A stretch of 64,000 bases of DNA. Source: Beggiatoa alba B18LD (GTDB lineage: Bacteria; Pseudomonadota; Gammaproteobacteria; Beggiatoales; Beggiatoaceae). The notes under the pieces were generated by a model. That model was not told where the DNA came from, did no database searches, and was given only the letters and a program-made list of their open reading frames with translations. Location: contig NZ_JH600070.1 of assembly GCF_000245015.1 (NCBI RefSeq), positions 3,145,252 through 3,209,251 on the forward strand. Direction: 5' to 3'. Position numbers and translations under genes: made by a program. Below, piece by piece: positions 7,261 through 15,747 of the stretch (positions within the stretch are counted from its first letter, which is position 1; every line of letters begins with the position of its first letter).

Positions 7261-10260
7261 ATGAAAACAAGCAACCTCCCCAAACAAACCCCACTAGATT
7301 TACTGTATTTACTCCAATTAAAAAAAATTGCTAATCAAAATAAAATATTAACAGTTGAGTTATGCTATCCCCATCAGACTAACCAATCTCCCTCCTTTTC
7401 ATTGAATACTCTGCGCCCTCATCCTTTGTCCACTATCGATGAGGACATCATTAATTCGCTGAGAGAAATTAATCAAATTCGTTCCACTGAATCTATTAAA
7501 ACATTCTCGTTAATGCCCACTGACCATGTAACAACTGAAATTTTAAGCAAAATTTTAAAAACAGCACGTTGTCATTGGGAAAAACTCAATACCCCCGCAC
7601 TCATACAAGGCAAAGCCCGTCAAGCAACACTCCATTGGACAGAACAGCCCAATAAAACCCACATGCTACATTTTACTTTTCAAGGGGATAATAACGCGCA
7701 TATTCTTCCTTTAATGCCGCTGTGGTACATCGATACGACAACGCACGAGTGTGGCGAACTGATAACAGGCTTACCGAACCCTGTCGCGCTGATGGTTACT
7801 AGAGCCCCTGTTTTAAAAACAGAAGAAGCAACACAAGTTTGCATTCAATTAGAACATCTAGTCCCAACGCTCACCATTCCCAAACCCATTTTTAACTATC
7901 AAGACCGCCAAGAAACTGACCCCCCTAAAATTCGTCTCATCTTATTTAATCAAGCTGTTGTCCCTGCTATACAAAATCGCGCCCATAAATTTCATGAAAG
8001 TGTCCCTTTTGCAAAACTCTATTTTTGCTATAAAAATAAAACCATTGATAGCCTAATTCCACAAGCGGAGACATTTTCATATTTAGATACGCTCAATGAA
8101 GTACGCATTACCATCACCCGTGATGTCAAAACAGAACAAGCTGCCCGAGAAAAATTACAAGAACTGCAATTTATTCCTGTCCATGAACACCCTGAAAATA
8201 TTCAACTGTTTGCAACACCACAACGCTACGCCTTTAATTATTTGCCCAATGTTTCCCTGCTACGCGATTCTTACCGTTTAGAAGAACATCTGTCCCACTT
8301 TTTCATGTATGCCCTGCCCCAATTACAAGCAGAAGGTTGGGAAATTGATATCGATAAAAATTACCAGTATCACACTGTACGCCCTGAATCTATTGAAGAA
8401 TGGTATGGCGAAATTGACGAAACCACAGGCATGGATTGGTTTAGCCTATCATTAGGTATCAAAATTGATGGTAAGCGGATAAATCTTTTACCGCTCTTAG
8501 TGCAACTGCTGAAAAAAACGGCAACTACGCAAGAGTTATATAAATTATTAAACCTACCTGATAATACAACCTTACCGATTCGTTTAGCTGATAACCGTTT
8601 ATTACCAATTGCGGTTGGACGGGTGCGCAATATTCTCAGCGTCTTAATTGAACTGCTAGACGACACTGTCTTAGATGAAACAGGACGCTTACAACTCAAC
8701 CATTTACAAGCGGCGCAATTGATAGAATTAGAAGCTAGCTTAGGCGCGATTCAACTGCGCTGGTTTGGCGGAGAAAAACTACTGGCGTTAGGACGTAAAC
8801 TAAGGGATTTTCAAGGCATTAAAACCATTCATTTACCAAGCCAATTTCACGCAACGCTAAGACCTTATCAACAACATGGTGTCAATTGGCTACAATTTCT
8901 CCGCGAATATCAACTCGGTGGCATTCTTGCCGATGATATGGGACTTGGTAAAACGGTACAAACCTTAGGACATATCGCCATTGAAAAATATCAAGGACGT
9001 TTGACTAAACCCTGCTTAATTGTTGCCCCCACCAGTTTAATGGGCAATTGGCGAGCTGAAGCTCATCGATTTGTTCCTACCTTGCGCGTACTCATTTTGC
9101 AAGGATTGCAACGCAAAGAACAATTTGAACAAATTCATGAGCATGATTTAATTCTCACGACTTACCCATTACTGGCTCGTGATAAGGTTTTTTTACTACA
9201 ACACGAATATCACTTATTAATCCTAGATGAAGCGCAAAATATTAAAAATCCTAATGCGAAAGCAACATTAGTTGCGCATCAAATCAAAGCTAATCATCGT
9301 CTTTGCTTAACAGGCACACCGCTAGAAAATCATTTAGGCGAAATTTGGTCATTGTTTCATTTTCTCATGCCAGGTTTACTCAGCACTAAAAAATATTTCC
9401 ATCAACACTTCCGTAAACCGATTGAAAAAGAAGGGGATACTTTACGTCATCAAGCCTTATCCAAACGCATTAAACCCTTTATGCTGCGTCGGACAAAAGA
9501 GCATGTTATCAGCGAATTACCCGAAAAAAATGAAATTATCCGCATGATTAACCTAGAAGGGGCGCAATTAGACCTATACGAAACAATTCGCCTTGCAATG
9601 CATGATAAAGTCCGTAAAGAAATTGCAGAAAGAGGCATGGCAAAAAGTCAATTGATTATCCTTGATGCCCTATTAAAACTCAGACAAGTTTGTTGTGACC
9701 CGCGTCTGGTCTCACTCCCCAGTGCGAAAAAAGTAAAACAATCGGCAAAACTCAATTTATTGATGGATTTAGTTCCAGAAATGATAGAGGAAGGGCGGAA
9801 AATTCTTATATTTTCACAATTTACCAGCATGTTAAGCCTTATCGCGGATGCTTTTCAGCAAGTCTCAATTCCTTACGTCAGCTTAACGGGGCAAACACAA
9901 AAACGGAGCGAAGTGATTGCCCGTTTTCAGGAGCAAGACGTGCCTGTTTTTCTTATCAGTCTTAAAGCGGGCGGTACAGGGCTGAATTTAACCGCCGCTG
10001 ATACAGTGATACATTATGACCCGTGGTGGAATCCTGCGGTTGAAGAGCAGGCAACTGACCGCGCTCATCGGATTGGACAAGATAAAAATGTTTTTGTTTA
10101 TAAATTCATCACGACAGGCACGGTTGAAGAAAAAATTCAGGCATTACAAGAGCGTAAAAAACAATTGGCAGATGCATTATTTGCAGGAACAGGACAAGGC
10201 GCGTTGCAACTGTCTCCCGCTGATTTAGATGCTTTGTTTGAGCCTTTGAGTCCTGCTTAA
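7261..10260 (+). CDS. SNF2-family ATP-dependent helicase/translocase
   Basis: 999 residues. The C-terminal half is a full SNF2 motor: motif I ADDMGLGKT near residue 558, motif Ia IVAPTSLMGNW, motif II LDEAQN near 654, motif III LTGTPLEN, motif IV ILIFSQFTSM, and motifs V-VI SLKAGGTGLNLTAAD and ATDRAHRIGQ near 930. These proteins translocate on double-stranded DNA and remodel DNA-protein complexes. The N-terminal 500 residues carry no SWIM zinc finger and are divergent; residues about 340-440 resemble the accessory region common to bacterial SNF2 proteins. No restriction or defence genes adjoin it. Its end overlaps the convergent PLP-enzyme gene by 4 bases. Confidence 0.93.
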   Translation: MKTSNLPKQTPLDLLYLLQLKKIANQNKILTVELCYPHQTNQSPSFSLNTLRPHPLSTIDEDIINSLREINQIRSTESIKTFSLMPTDHVTTEILSKILKTARCHWEKLNTPALIQGKARQATLHWTEQPNKTHMLHFTFQGDNNAHILPLMPLWYIDTTTHECGELITGLPNPVALMVTRAPVLKTEEATQVCIQLEHLVPTLTIPKPIFNYQDRQETDPPKIRLILFNQAVVPAIQNRAHKFHESVPFAKLYFCYKNKTIDSLIPQAETFSYLDTLNEVRITITRDVKTEQAAREKLQELQFIPVHEHPENIQLFATPQRYAFNYLPNVSLLRDSYRLEEHLSHFFMYALPQLQAEGWEIDIDKNYQYHTVRPESIEEWYGEIDETTGMDWFSLSLGIKIDGKRINLLPLLVQLLKKTATTQELYKLLNLPDNTTLPIRLADNRLLPIAVGRVRNILSVLIELLDDTVLDETGRLQLNHLQAAQLIELEASLGAIQLRWFGGEKLLALGRKLRDFQGIKTIHLPSQFHATLRPYQQHGVNWLQFLREYQLGGILADDMGLGKTVQTLGHIAIEKYQGRLTKPCLIVAPTSLMGNWRAEAHRFVPTLRVLILQGLQRKEQFEQIHEHDLILTTYPLLARDKVFLLQHEYHLLILDEAQNIKNPNAKATLVAHQIKANHRLCLTGTPLENHLGEIWSLFHFLMPGLLSTKKYFHQHFRKPIEKEGDTLRHQALSKRIKPFMLRRTKEHVISELPEKNEIIRMINLEGAQLDLYETIRLAMHDKVRKEIAERGMAKSQLIILDALLKLRQVCCDPRLVSLPSAKKVKQSAKLNLLMDLVPEMIEEGRKILIFSQFTSMLSLIADAFQQVSIPYVSLTGQTQKRSEVIARFQEQDVPVFLISLKAGGTGLNLTAADTVIHYDPWWNPAVEEQATDRAHRIGQDKNVFVYKFITTGTVEEKIQALQERKKQLADALFAGTGQGALQLSPADLDALFEPLSPA

Positions 10261-11150
10261 GAACGAGGGCGTAACAATCGCTGATAACGTGCCAACATGC
10301 TTGGATTACCCGTTAATCCACCACAATGAATATAAATCAATTGGTTGGGTAATGTCGCTTGATGAGTTTGTAACGCTAACCAACCTAAAGGGTCGTACAA
10401 TAAATCAAATTCAATACCCGTCTTTGCACAACATTCTTGCCAAATTGCGAATAAAGTTGGGTCAGGTTTACCAAAAGTACGTTTTTGAGGCTGTTCTAAA
10501 ATAATGGGATAACGTGCGTTTTGTTCAATCGCTAATTGGCAAAAACTATCTTGCAAATAAGCAGAAGAACCAACACAAGGCGTTGTATAAACTGGATAAT
10601 CACAAAACTGTTGTAAATAAAAAGCGGTCGCGCCTGTCCCAGAGGGGACAAAAATCCCGACATCGGTTAATTGTTTTTCCTGAATAAAAATTGTTAATTC
10701 ATCCGCTAAGGTTTGTAACCCCCAACTGGCTTCAGCACTCGCGCCCCCTTGTGGTATCCATAAATCAGTTGGTGCTAAATGAATCTGTGAAAAATCCATG
10801 ATTTCTCGATAATTCATACCTAACGCGACGGCTTGTTGAAAATTACCATGTGTTTGTTGATGTAATGCTTGTGGTAATGGCTTGAGATAGTAGCAAAATT
10901 GCCACTGTTTTAATTGCGCAAGTATTGCTAACGCCAGCATGGCATTGGATTGATTGCCCCCACAGGAAACCAATGTTGTTTTATTGGGGAAATCATGTTG
11001 CAAGTAATACAGTAATTTGCGGGCTTTATTGCCGTTAAGTGTTGGGTGTAGTAAATCGTCGCGTTTTACCCAGCATTGTTTATCAGCCCATGTGATTGCT
11101 TGCAGAGGGGAAGGGGAAAAGGTGAACATCTCGTCTTTTCTTTGGCTCAC
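10257..11150 (-). CDS. PLP-dependent ACC deaminase / D-cysteine desulfhydrase family protein
   Basis: 297 residues from GTG at 11150; an in-frame ATG at 11129 (residue 8) is an equally plausible start. Fold type II PLP enzyme: NGNKARKL supplies the Schiff-base lysine (K42 from the GTG) and SCGGNQSNA the following substrate/phosphate loop, with PSGTGAT as the phosphate-binding glycine loop. Relatives deaminate 1-aminocyclopropane-1-carboxylate or desulfurate D-cysteine to pyruvate, ammonia and sulfide. Sequence alone does not pick the substrate. Convergent with the SNF2 gene, upstream neighbour trpS on the same strand. Confidence 0.85.
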   Translation of the reverse strand: MSQRKDEMFTFSPSPLQAITWADKQCWVKRDDLLHPTLNGNKARKLLYYLQHDFPNKTTLVSCGGNQSNAMLALAILAQLKQWQFCYYLKPLPQALHQQTHGNFQQAVALGMNYREIMDFSQIHLAPTDLWIPQGGASAEASWGLQTLADELTIFIQEKQLTDVGIFVPSGTGATAFYLQQFCDYPVYTTPCVGSSAYLQDSFCQLAIEQNARYPIILEQPQKRTFGKPDPTLFAIWQECCAKTGIEFDLLYDPLGWLALQTHQATLPNQLIYIHCGGLTGNPSMLARYQRLLRPRS

Positions 11151-11155
11151 ATCGG

Positions 11156-11349
11156 AAAAAACCTGCTAGGTTTTGAAAACCTAGCAGGTTTTTTTTGTCT
11201 GAATCAGAATTCACAGAATTTTCAGAATTAGCAGGATTAAAAAGCGTGATTCGCATTACTTGGTTTAAGAGGTTTAAAGCCTGTTAATCCTGAAAATCCT
11301 GATTGAGACAAATGCTTGTCTTTTTAAAAATCTCGCCGAACTCAGGTTA
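11156..11349. repeat. Dispersed repeat copy 2, right terminal repeat only
   Basis: Begins with a near-perfect hairpin ACCTGCTAGGTTTT / AAAACCTAGCAGGT flanked by A-run and T-run, so it can end transcription in either direction and likely terminates trpS on the minus strand. Next come TTGTCTGAATCAGAATTCACAG, AGAATTAGCAGGATT, AATCCTGAAAATCCTGATT and the right end CTCGCCGAACTCAGGTTA. No left terminal repeat is visible. Confidence 0.8.
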
Positions 11350-11355
11350 GGCTAA

Positions 11356-12567
11356 CTAACGATAAGATAAGCCCATGACTTGACGAACTTCTTCTAACGT
11401 TTCCCGTGCGACTGCGCGGGCTTTTTCACAGCCTTCGCTCATAATCGCACGCACGGTTTCAGGCGATTCTTGATAACGGCGACATTTTTCTTGAATTGGT
11501 GTTAATTCTGCTTTAATTCCTTCAATTACAGGCTGTTTACACTCAATACAGCCAATGGTCGCGCTTCTACAGCCTTCTTGTACCCACGCTTTAACATCTT
11601 CAGGTGAATAGATTTTATGTAATTGCCAAACGGGACATTTTTCAGGCTCGCCCGCATCTGTGCGCCGAATTCGGGCGGGGTCGGTTGGCATCGTGCGAAC
11701 TTTTTGCTCAACATTGACAGGCGTATCGCGCAAAGTAATGGTATTGCCATACGATTTGGACATTTTTTGCCCATCTAAACCAGGCATTTTTGAGGTTTCT
11801 GTCAATAACGCTTCAGGCTCAGGCAGAATCGTACGGGTTTCCCCTTCTAAGAAGCCTAACAGGCGTTTTTTATCGCCTAAGCTGATATTTTGCTGGGCAT
11901 TCACTAACACTTGTGCGGTGCTTAAGGCTTCTGCATCGCCTTGTTCTTGGTAACGCTTGCGCAACTCATTGTATAAATTAGCGTTCTTTTTCCCCATTTT
12001 CCGTATAGCTTCTTTCGCTTTTTCTTGAAAATCAGGTTCACGACCATAGAGGAAATTAAAACGGCGGGCTAATTCGCGGGTGATTTCAATATGTGCAACT
12101 TGGTCTTCACCAACGGGCACAAGCCCTGCTTTATAAACTAAAATGTCCGCACTTTGTAATAAGGGATAGCCGAGAAAACCATAAGTTGATAAATCTTTAT
12201 CTTTTAACTTCTGTTGTTGGTCTTTGTAGGTCGGGACACGTTCTAACCAACTTAGGGGCGTGGACATAGAGAGCAATAAATGCAATTCAGCATGTTCAGG
12301 CACTTTAGATTGAATAAAAATAGTTGCTTCACTGGGATTCACCCCAACGGAGAGCCAATCGATGAGCATATCCCAAACATTGGACGCTATCATGCTGACA
12401 TCATCATATTGTGTGGTTAAAGCGTGCCAATCAGCCGCAAAGAAAAAACAGCGGTATTCGTATTGCAGTTTTATCCAATTTTTTAACACACCGTGATAAT
12501 GTCCTAGGTGTAGTTGACCTGTCGGTCTCATGCCAGACAGTACCCTTTGTGAAGTCACTAAACTCAA
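11356..12567 (-). CDS. trpS: Tryptophanyl-tRNA synthetase
   Basis: Charges tRNA-Trp with tryptophan in the cytoplasm. 403 residues with class I signatures: HIGH variant HLGH at residues 20-23 and KMSKS near residue 268. It is longer than the 334-residue E. coli enzyme owing to an insertion of about 65 residues (roughly 195-260, Lys/Arg-rich then Gln-rich) before the KMSKS loop, a form seen in other gammaproteobacteria such as pseudomonads. The start is TTG at 12567, supported by AAGGAG eight bases before. Flanked downstream by repeat copy 2. Confidence 0.95.
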   Translation of the reverse strand: MSLVTSQRVLSGMRPTGQLHLGHYHGVLKNWIKLQYEYRCFFFAADWHALTTQYDDVSMIASNVWDMLIDWLSVGVNPSEATIFIQSKVPEHAELHLLLSMSTPLSWLERVPTYKDQQQKLKDKDLSTYGFLGYPLLQSADILVYKAGLVPVGEDQVAHIEITRELARRFNFLYGREPDFQEKAKEAIRKMGKKNANLYNELRKRYQEQGDAEALSTAQVLVNAQQNISLGDKKRLLGFLEGETRTILPEPEALLTETSKMPGLDGQKMSKSYGNTITLRDTPVNVEQKVRTMPTDPARIRRTDAGEPEKCPVWQLHKIYSPEDVKAWVQEGCRSATIGCIECKQPVIEGIKAELTPIQEKCRRYQESPETVRAIMSEGCEKARAVARETLEEVRQVMGLSYR

Positions 12568-12828
12568 CCCTGTTCTCCTTAGATTTTTATAGAAAAATCA
12601 GAAAATTGACCTTTCAAAACTGAAAAGCAAAGAAATTATTGTAAGGTTTTATGTATGACAAATAAATTGCTTCTTTGTAAAGACGCTGTATTTTCACATT
12701 CAGCCATTGTAATGGATAGCAGGTAATGTTCAAAACAAGTGATGGCATATGAAACCTTTGGTCATTGTGGATAAATAGCGTGAGCTATAGATAACCCTGT
12801 GTAAATGTTCACATGGTAAATCGATGCT

Positions 12829-13464
12829 TTATGAACTGCTGCTACTGCTGGATGAGCGGCTTGTACTCCCTGCTAAATTACGTGTTGACGTGGAGGACGA
12901 GGAGGTAGAAGACGGCGAATTGTTGCTATAGCTAGATGAGGAATAAGAGGTAGAGCTACTGCTTTGATTTCCGCTATAACTGCCCGTCGTTGAACTATTA
13001 TTGCTGTAATTCTCGGCATATTTTCCTGCAAAGTTACTTGTAGAAATCGCACGACGGGGCGTTATATCTGTTGTTACATCCGCAGGCACATACCAGCGGG
13101 AAAAGCCGTTAGTGCTTAGGGTAGAAGAACTGCCTGTATTGCTAAAAGATGAACTTGTTGCGGTATTTTGGGTTAGTGGGGCAATGGGGCGAACATTACG
13201 TAGAGGCATCCAATACGCTTGCCCTTGCCATGCAGTTGTTTCACATTTGCCAACGCCTGCATAGTTTTCGCAGGCTTCGCGTTTTTCAAACATGGGGCGA
13301 GATTGGGAAACAATTTTGTCACATTCATGACTGCTGTAATAAATGCTGCATTCATCACGGTCTTTAAAGCTCAGGTCTTTAGGGACATTGTTGTCAGAGC
13401 AACCGATTAGGGTCAATGCGCTTGGGGCAATGAGTAAGAGTGATATAGAGGTAGATTTTTTCAT
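12829..13464 (-). CDS. DUF1190-like lipoprotein with serine-rich tail
   Basis: 211 residues, lipoprotein signal with lipobox LIGC (Cys22). Residues about 25-80 hold the Cys-spaced segment DRDECSIYYSSHECDKIV ... CENYAGVGKCE typical of the YgiB/DUF1190 family, followed by a YWMPLRNV stretch. The last 60 residues are low-complexity Ser/Thr/Asn ending in eight serines, with no defined fold expected. YgiB usually neighbours the ATP-grasp YgiC, which is absent here. Lies 76 bases downstream of roxA on the same strand. Function of the family is poorly known. Confidence 0.75.
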   Translation of the reverse strand: MKKSTSISLLLIAPSALTLIGCSDNNVPKDLSFKDRDECSIYYSSHECDKIVSQSRPMFEKREACENYAGVGKCETTAWQGQAYWMPLRNVRPIAPLTQNTATSSSFSNTGSSSTLSTNGFSRWYVPADVTTDITPRRAISTSNFAGKYAENYSNNSSTTGSYSGNQSSSSTSYSSSSYSNNSPSSTSSSSTSTRNLAGSTSRSSSSSSSS

Positions 13465-13540
13465 CAGGGAACGCGCTCATTTTGTGATGGGAAAATGGCA
13501 GGCGGTCAGTTTTTTATCCTTTAGTCACGATTATTTTTGC

Positions 13541-14704
13541 TTATTCAATAAAGTATAAATAGCCTGCGTTGGTAAAGTCAGTAAACAATTGCACAAATTC
13601 CATGTCATTAAAATAAGGTTTTAATGCTATATAGGTTAGCTCACGTTGTTCTGTTAGGAGGGGGGCAACAAAGGCAAGTTTTTTAATTAATGGATAAGCA
13701 GCCCCTTGGGCAAAGAGCGTGATATTGTCGCCTTCACGAATAAATGCCATGCGAGCAGCGCGACGTAAGCAAGGGGTTTGTGCAAATTCGGCTAACCATT
13801 CATCTGGCGAGTATGGCGGTTCTGGGCAGTCAAATTCTCCCCCTTCGTGGTGTCGTCCTTCGGTAATAAAGCAACCAAACCATTGGTTAATACTGTGTTT
13901 GTCGGTTGGTAGGCTATGGATAATGGGGTAGATTTTATCGAGGGCAGCTTGGCTGATTTCGCCTTGTTCGTTTTGTAGGCTTAAATCGGGGTCGGTATAA
14001 CGGTGGTCGGAGTCTAATTGCATCACGGTATGTGTGACATAGTTGTTTAACATATCGGTGTGTGAGGGCGCGAGAAAGCCGATAGAGAAGGTCATGCATT
14101 CGTCAATAGCAACACCGTGATGGGCGACATTAGGCGGTAAATAGAGCATGTCACCTGGTTCGAGTATCCATTCTTCTTCGGGGGTAAATTCGCGCAGAAT
14201 GCGTAATTCTAAATCAGGAATAAAGTCACCTTGTTGGCGACTAATTTGCCAGCGACGTTTGCCGTGGGCTTGGAGTAAAAACACGTCGTAACTGTCTAAA
14301 TGAGGGCCGACAGAGCCTTCAGGTACAGCATAGCTCATCATTAAGTCATCAATTCGCCAATTCGGGATAAAGCGGAATTGGTCTAAAATATCCTCAGCAT
14401 CGGTAAAATAGCGGTTTGTCTCTTGAACTAAAACTGTCCAATGCGTTTTAGGGAGGCGTTTAAATTGCTTTTTTTCTAACGGGCTATAATGTACTTCCCA
14501 AGGATTTTTCCCGCCTTTTTCTAAAATTAAGCGGGATTCGACACTTTCTTCGCAAGCGAGGTCGATTAATTCTTTTGGCGTAATGGGACTTTTAAAATTG
14601 GGGATGGCTTGGCGAATCAAGAGCGGACGTTTTTGCCAATAGTATTTTAAGAAGTCAGCAGGCGTTAATGACGCGCCTAAGGAAATGGTGTGAGTCAGTG
14701 ACAT
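13541..14704 (-). CDS. roxA: Ribosomal protein L16 arginine hydroxylase (RoxA/YcfD)
   Basis: Fe(II)/2-oxoglutarate oxygenase of the JmjC/cupin_4 type that hydroxylates an arginine of ribosomal protein L16. The metal triad is visible as HLD (H135, D137) in GPHLDSYDVFLLQ and the distal histidine in PNVAHHG (H195/196). The C-terminal winged-helix region ends in NAGYLYFIE, matching E. coli RoxA. I use the ATG at 14704 (MSLTHTIS) because E. coli RoxA aligns from there; an upstream ATG at 14746 would add 14 residues. The L16 gene in this window keeps the target motif EVRMGKGKG. Confidence 0.9.
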   Translation of the reverse strand: MSLTHTISLGASLTPADFLKYYWQKRPLLIRQAIPNFKSPITPKELIDLACEESVESRLILEKGGKNPWEVHYSPLEKKQFKRLPKTHWTVLVQETNRYFTDAEDILDQFRFIPNWRIDDLMMSYAVPEGSVGPHLDSYDVFLLQAHGKRRWQISRQQGDFIPDLELRILREFTPEEEWILEPGDMLYLPPNVAHHGVAIDECMTFSIGFLAPSHTDMLNNYVTHTVMQLDSDHRYTDPDLSLQNEQGEISQAALDKIYPIIHSLPTDKHSINQWFGCFITEGRHHEGGEFDCPEPPYSPDEWLAEFAQTPCLRRAARMAFIREGDNITLFAQGAAYPLIKKLAFVAPLLTEQRELTYIALKPYFNDMEFVQLFTDFTNAGYLYFIE

Positions 14705-14893
14705 AGTGAATGGTGATAAGCAACGCAGAAAAAAGAGATATGCCATTATGACATAATTCTTGCGGAATCTTACTGTTGCAAGATGGATTTTCTAGCGTGT
14801 TTAGTGGGTTTTCGCCTGTTTGCGTGGAATAAAAATAAGCGTAAACAGCGGGAGCACTTTCAGCAATCGCAATGCACTTAAGGATTAAAACCC

Positions 14894-15658
14894 ATGCGAT
14901 ATGTGAGATATTTGCTTTATAGCATTGTATTTTTTTGGATATTGTTGTCAGGACCTATTATGGTGCTGATTTTTGGCAATCTGAGCAGTAATAATGAAAA
15001 TTGGCAGGCATTTCAAGACCAACGCGCAAAGCTCGCACCTCCGCCCAGCACGGAACAAGCAATTATCCAAGTTTATGCCGCGCGTTCGTTTGGTTGGCAA
15101 GGGGCCTTTAGTGTGCATACGTGGATAGCTTGCAAACGCCAAGCAGAGAAGCAATACAAACTTTATCAAGTTGTGGGTTGGTATAAGCAGATGAATACCA
15201 GCGTTTTAAGTATGCAACTATTGCCTGAAAATGATACCCCTGATGTGTATTGGTATGGACAAGCACCTCAACGTTTAGTGGATGTTCGTGGAGCTGGCGA
15301 GATTGATGCCTTGATAGACCGATTGGATCAGGTGGTGATAAGTTATCCCTACAAAAATCATTACCGCGCATGGTTTGGTCCTAACAGTAATACATTTACG
15401 GCTTACGTTGCCCGTGCATTACCTGAATTACGCCTTGATTTACCAAGTACAGCGATGGGTAAAGATTATTTATCTGATGGTACTTTTTTCGCTATAGCCC
15501 CCAGTGGAACAGGCGGACAAGTTTCTTTATTTGGCATCGTCAGCGCGACTCTTGCGACTGAGGAGGGCTTAGAACTGAACTTATTAGGCTTACACTTTGG
15601 GCTAGACTTACTCGATATAACTATCCGCTTTCCAGGAATTGGACGGATAGGATTTTAA
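14894..15658 (+). CDS. DUF3750 membrane-anchored protein
   Basis: 254 residues. One N-terminal membrane segment (about 6-27) precedes a soluble, probably periplasmic domain with the family words FSVHTWIA, YPYKNHYRAWFGPNSNTF and GKDYL of DUF3750. No catalytic role is established for the family. Start ATG follows AAGGA. Divergent from roxA and 36 bases upstream of the first possible start of the Na/Pi cotransporter. Confidence 0.78.
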   Translation: MRYVRYLLYSIVFFWILLSGPIMVLIFGNLSSNNENWQAFQDQRAKLAPPPSTEQAIIQVYAARSFGWQGAFSVHTWIACKRQAEKQYKLYQVVGWYKQMNTSVLSMQLLPENDTPDVYWYGQAPQRLVDVRGAGEIDALIDRLDQVVISYPYKNHYRAWFGPNSNTFTAYVARALPELRLDLPSTAMGKDYLSDGTFFAIAPSGTGGQVSLFGIVSATLATEEGLELNLLGLHFGLDLLDITIRFPGIGRIGF

Positions 15659-15747
15659 AGCAGACGGTGCAATGCTGGTTTGCTAACAACTGAATGATAA
15701 ATAAAAAAGATGTTTTCATAACATCTGCATCAATAAGAAAAATAACA

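Noticed and set aside
13149-13558. Several plus-strand frames of 60-72 codons over the DUF1190 lipoprotein gene
   Set aside because: They overlap a gene with a clear lipoprotein signal and family motifs; none has its own start signal.
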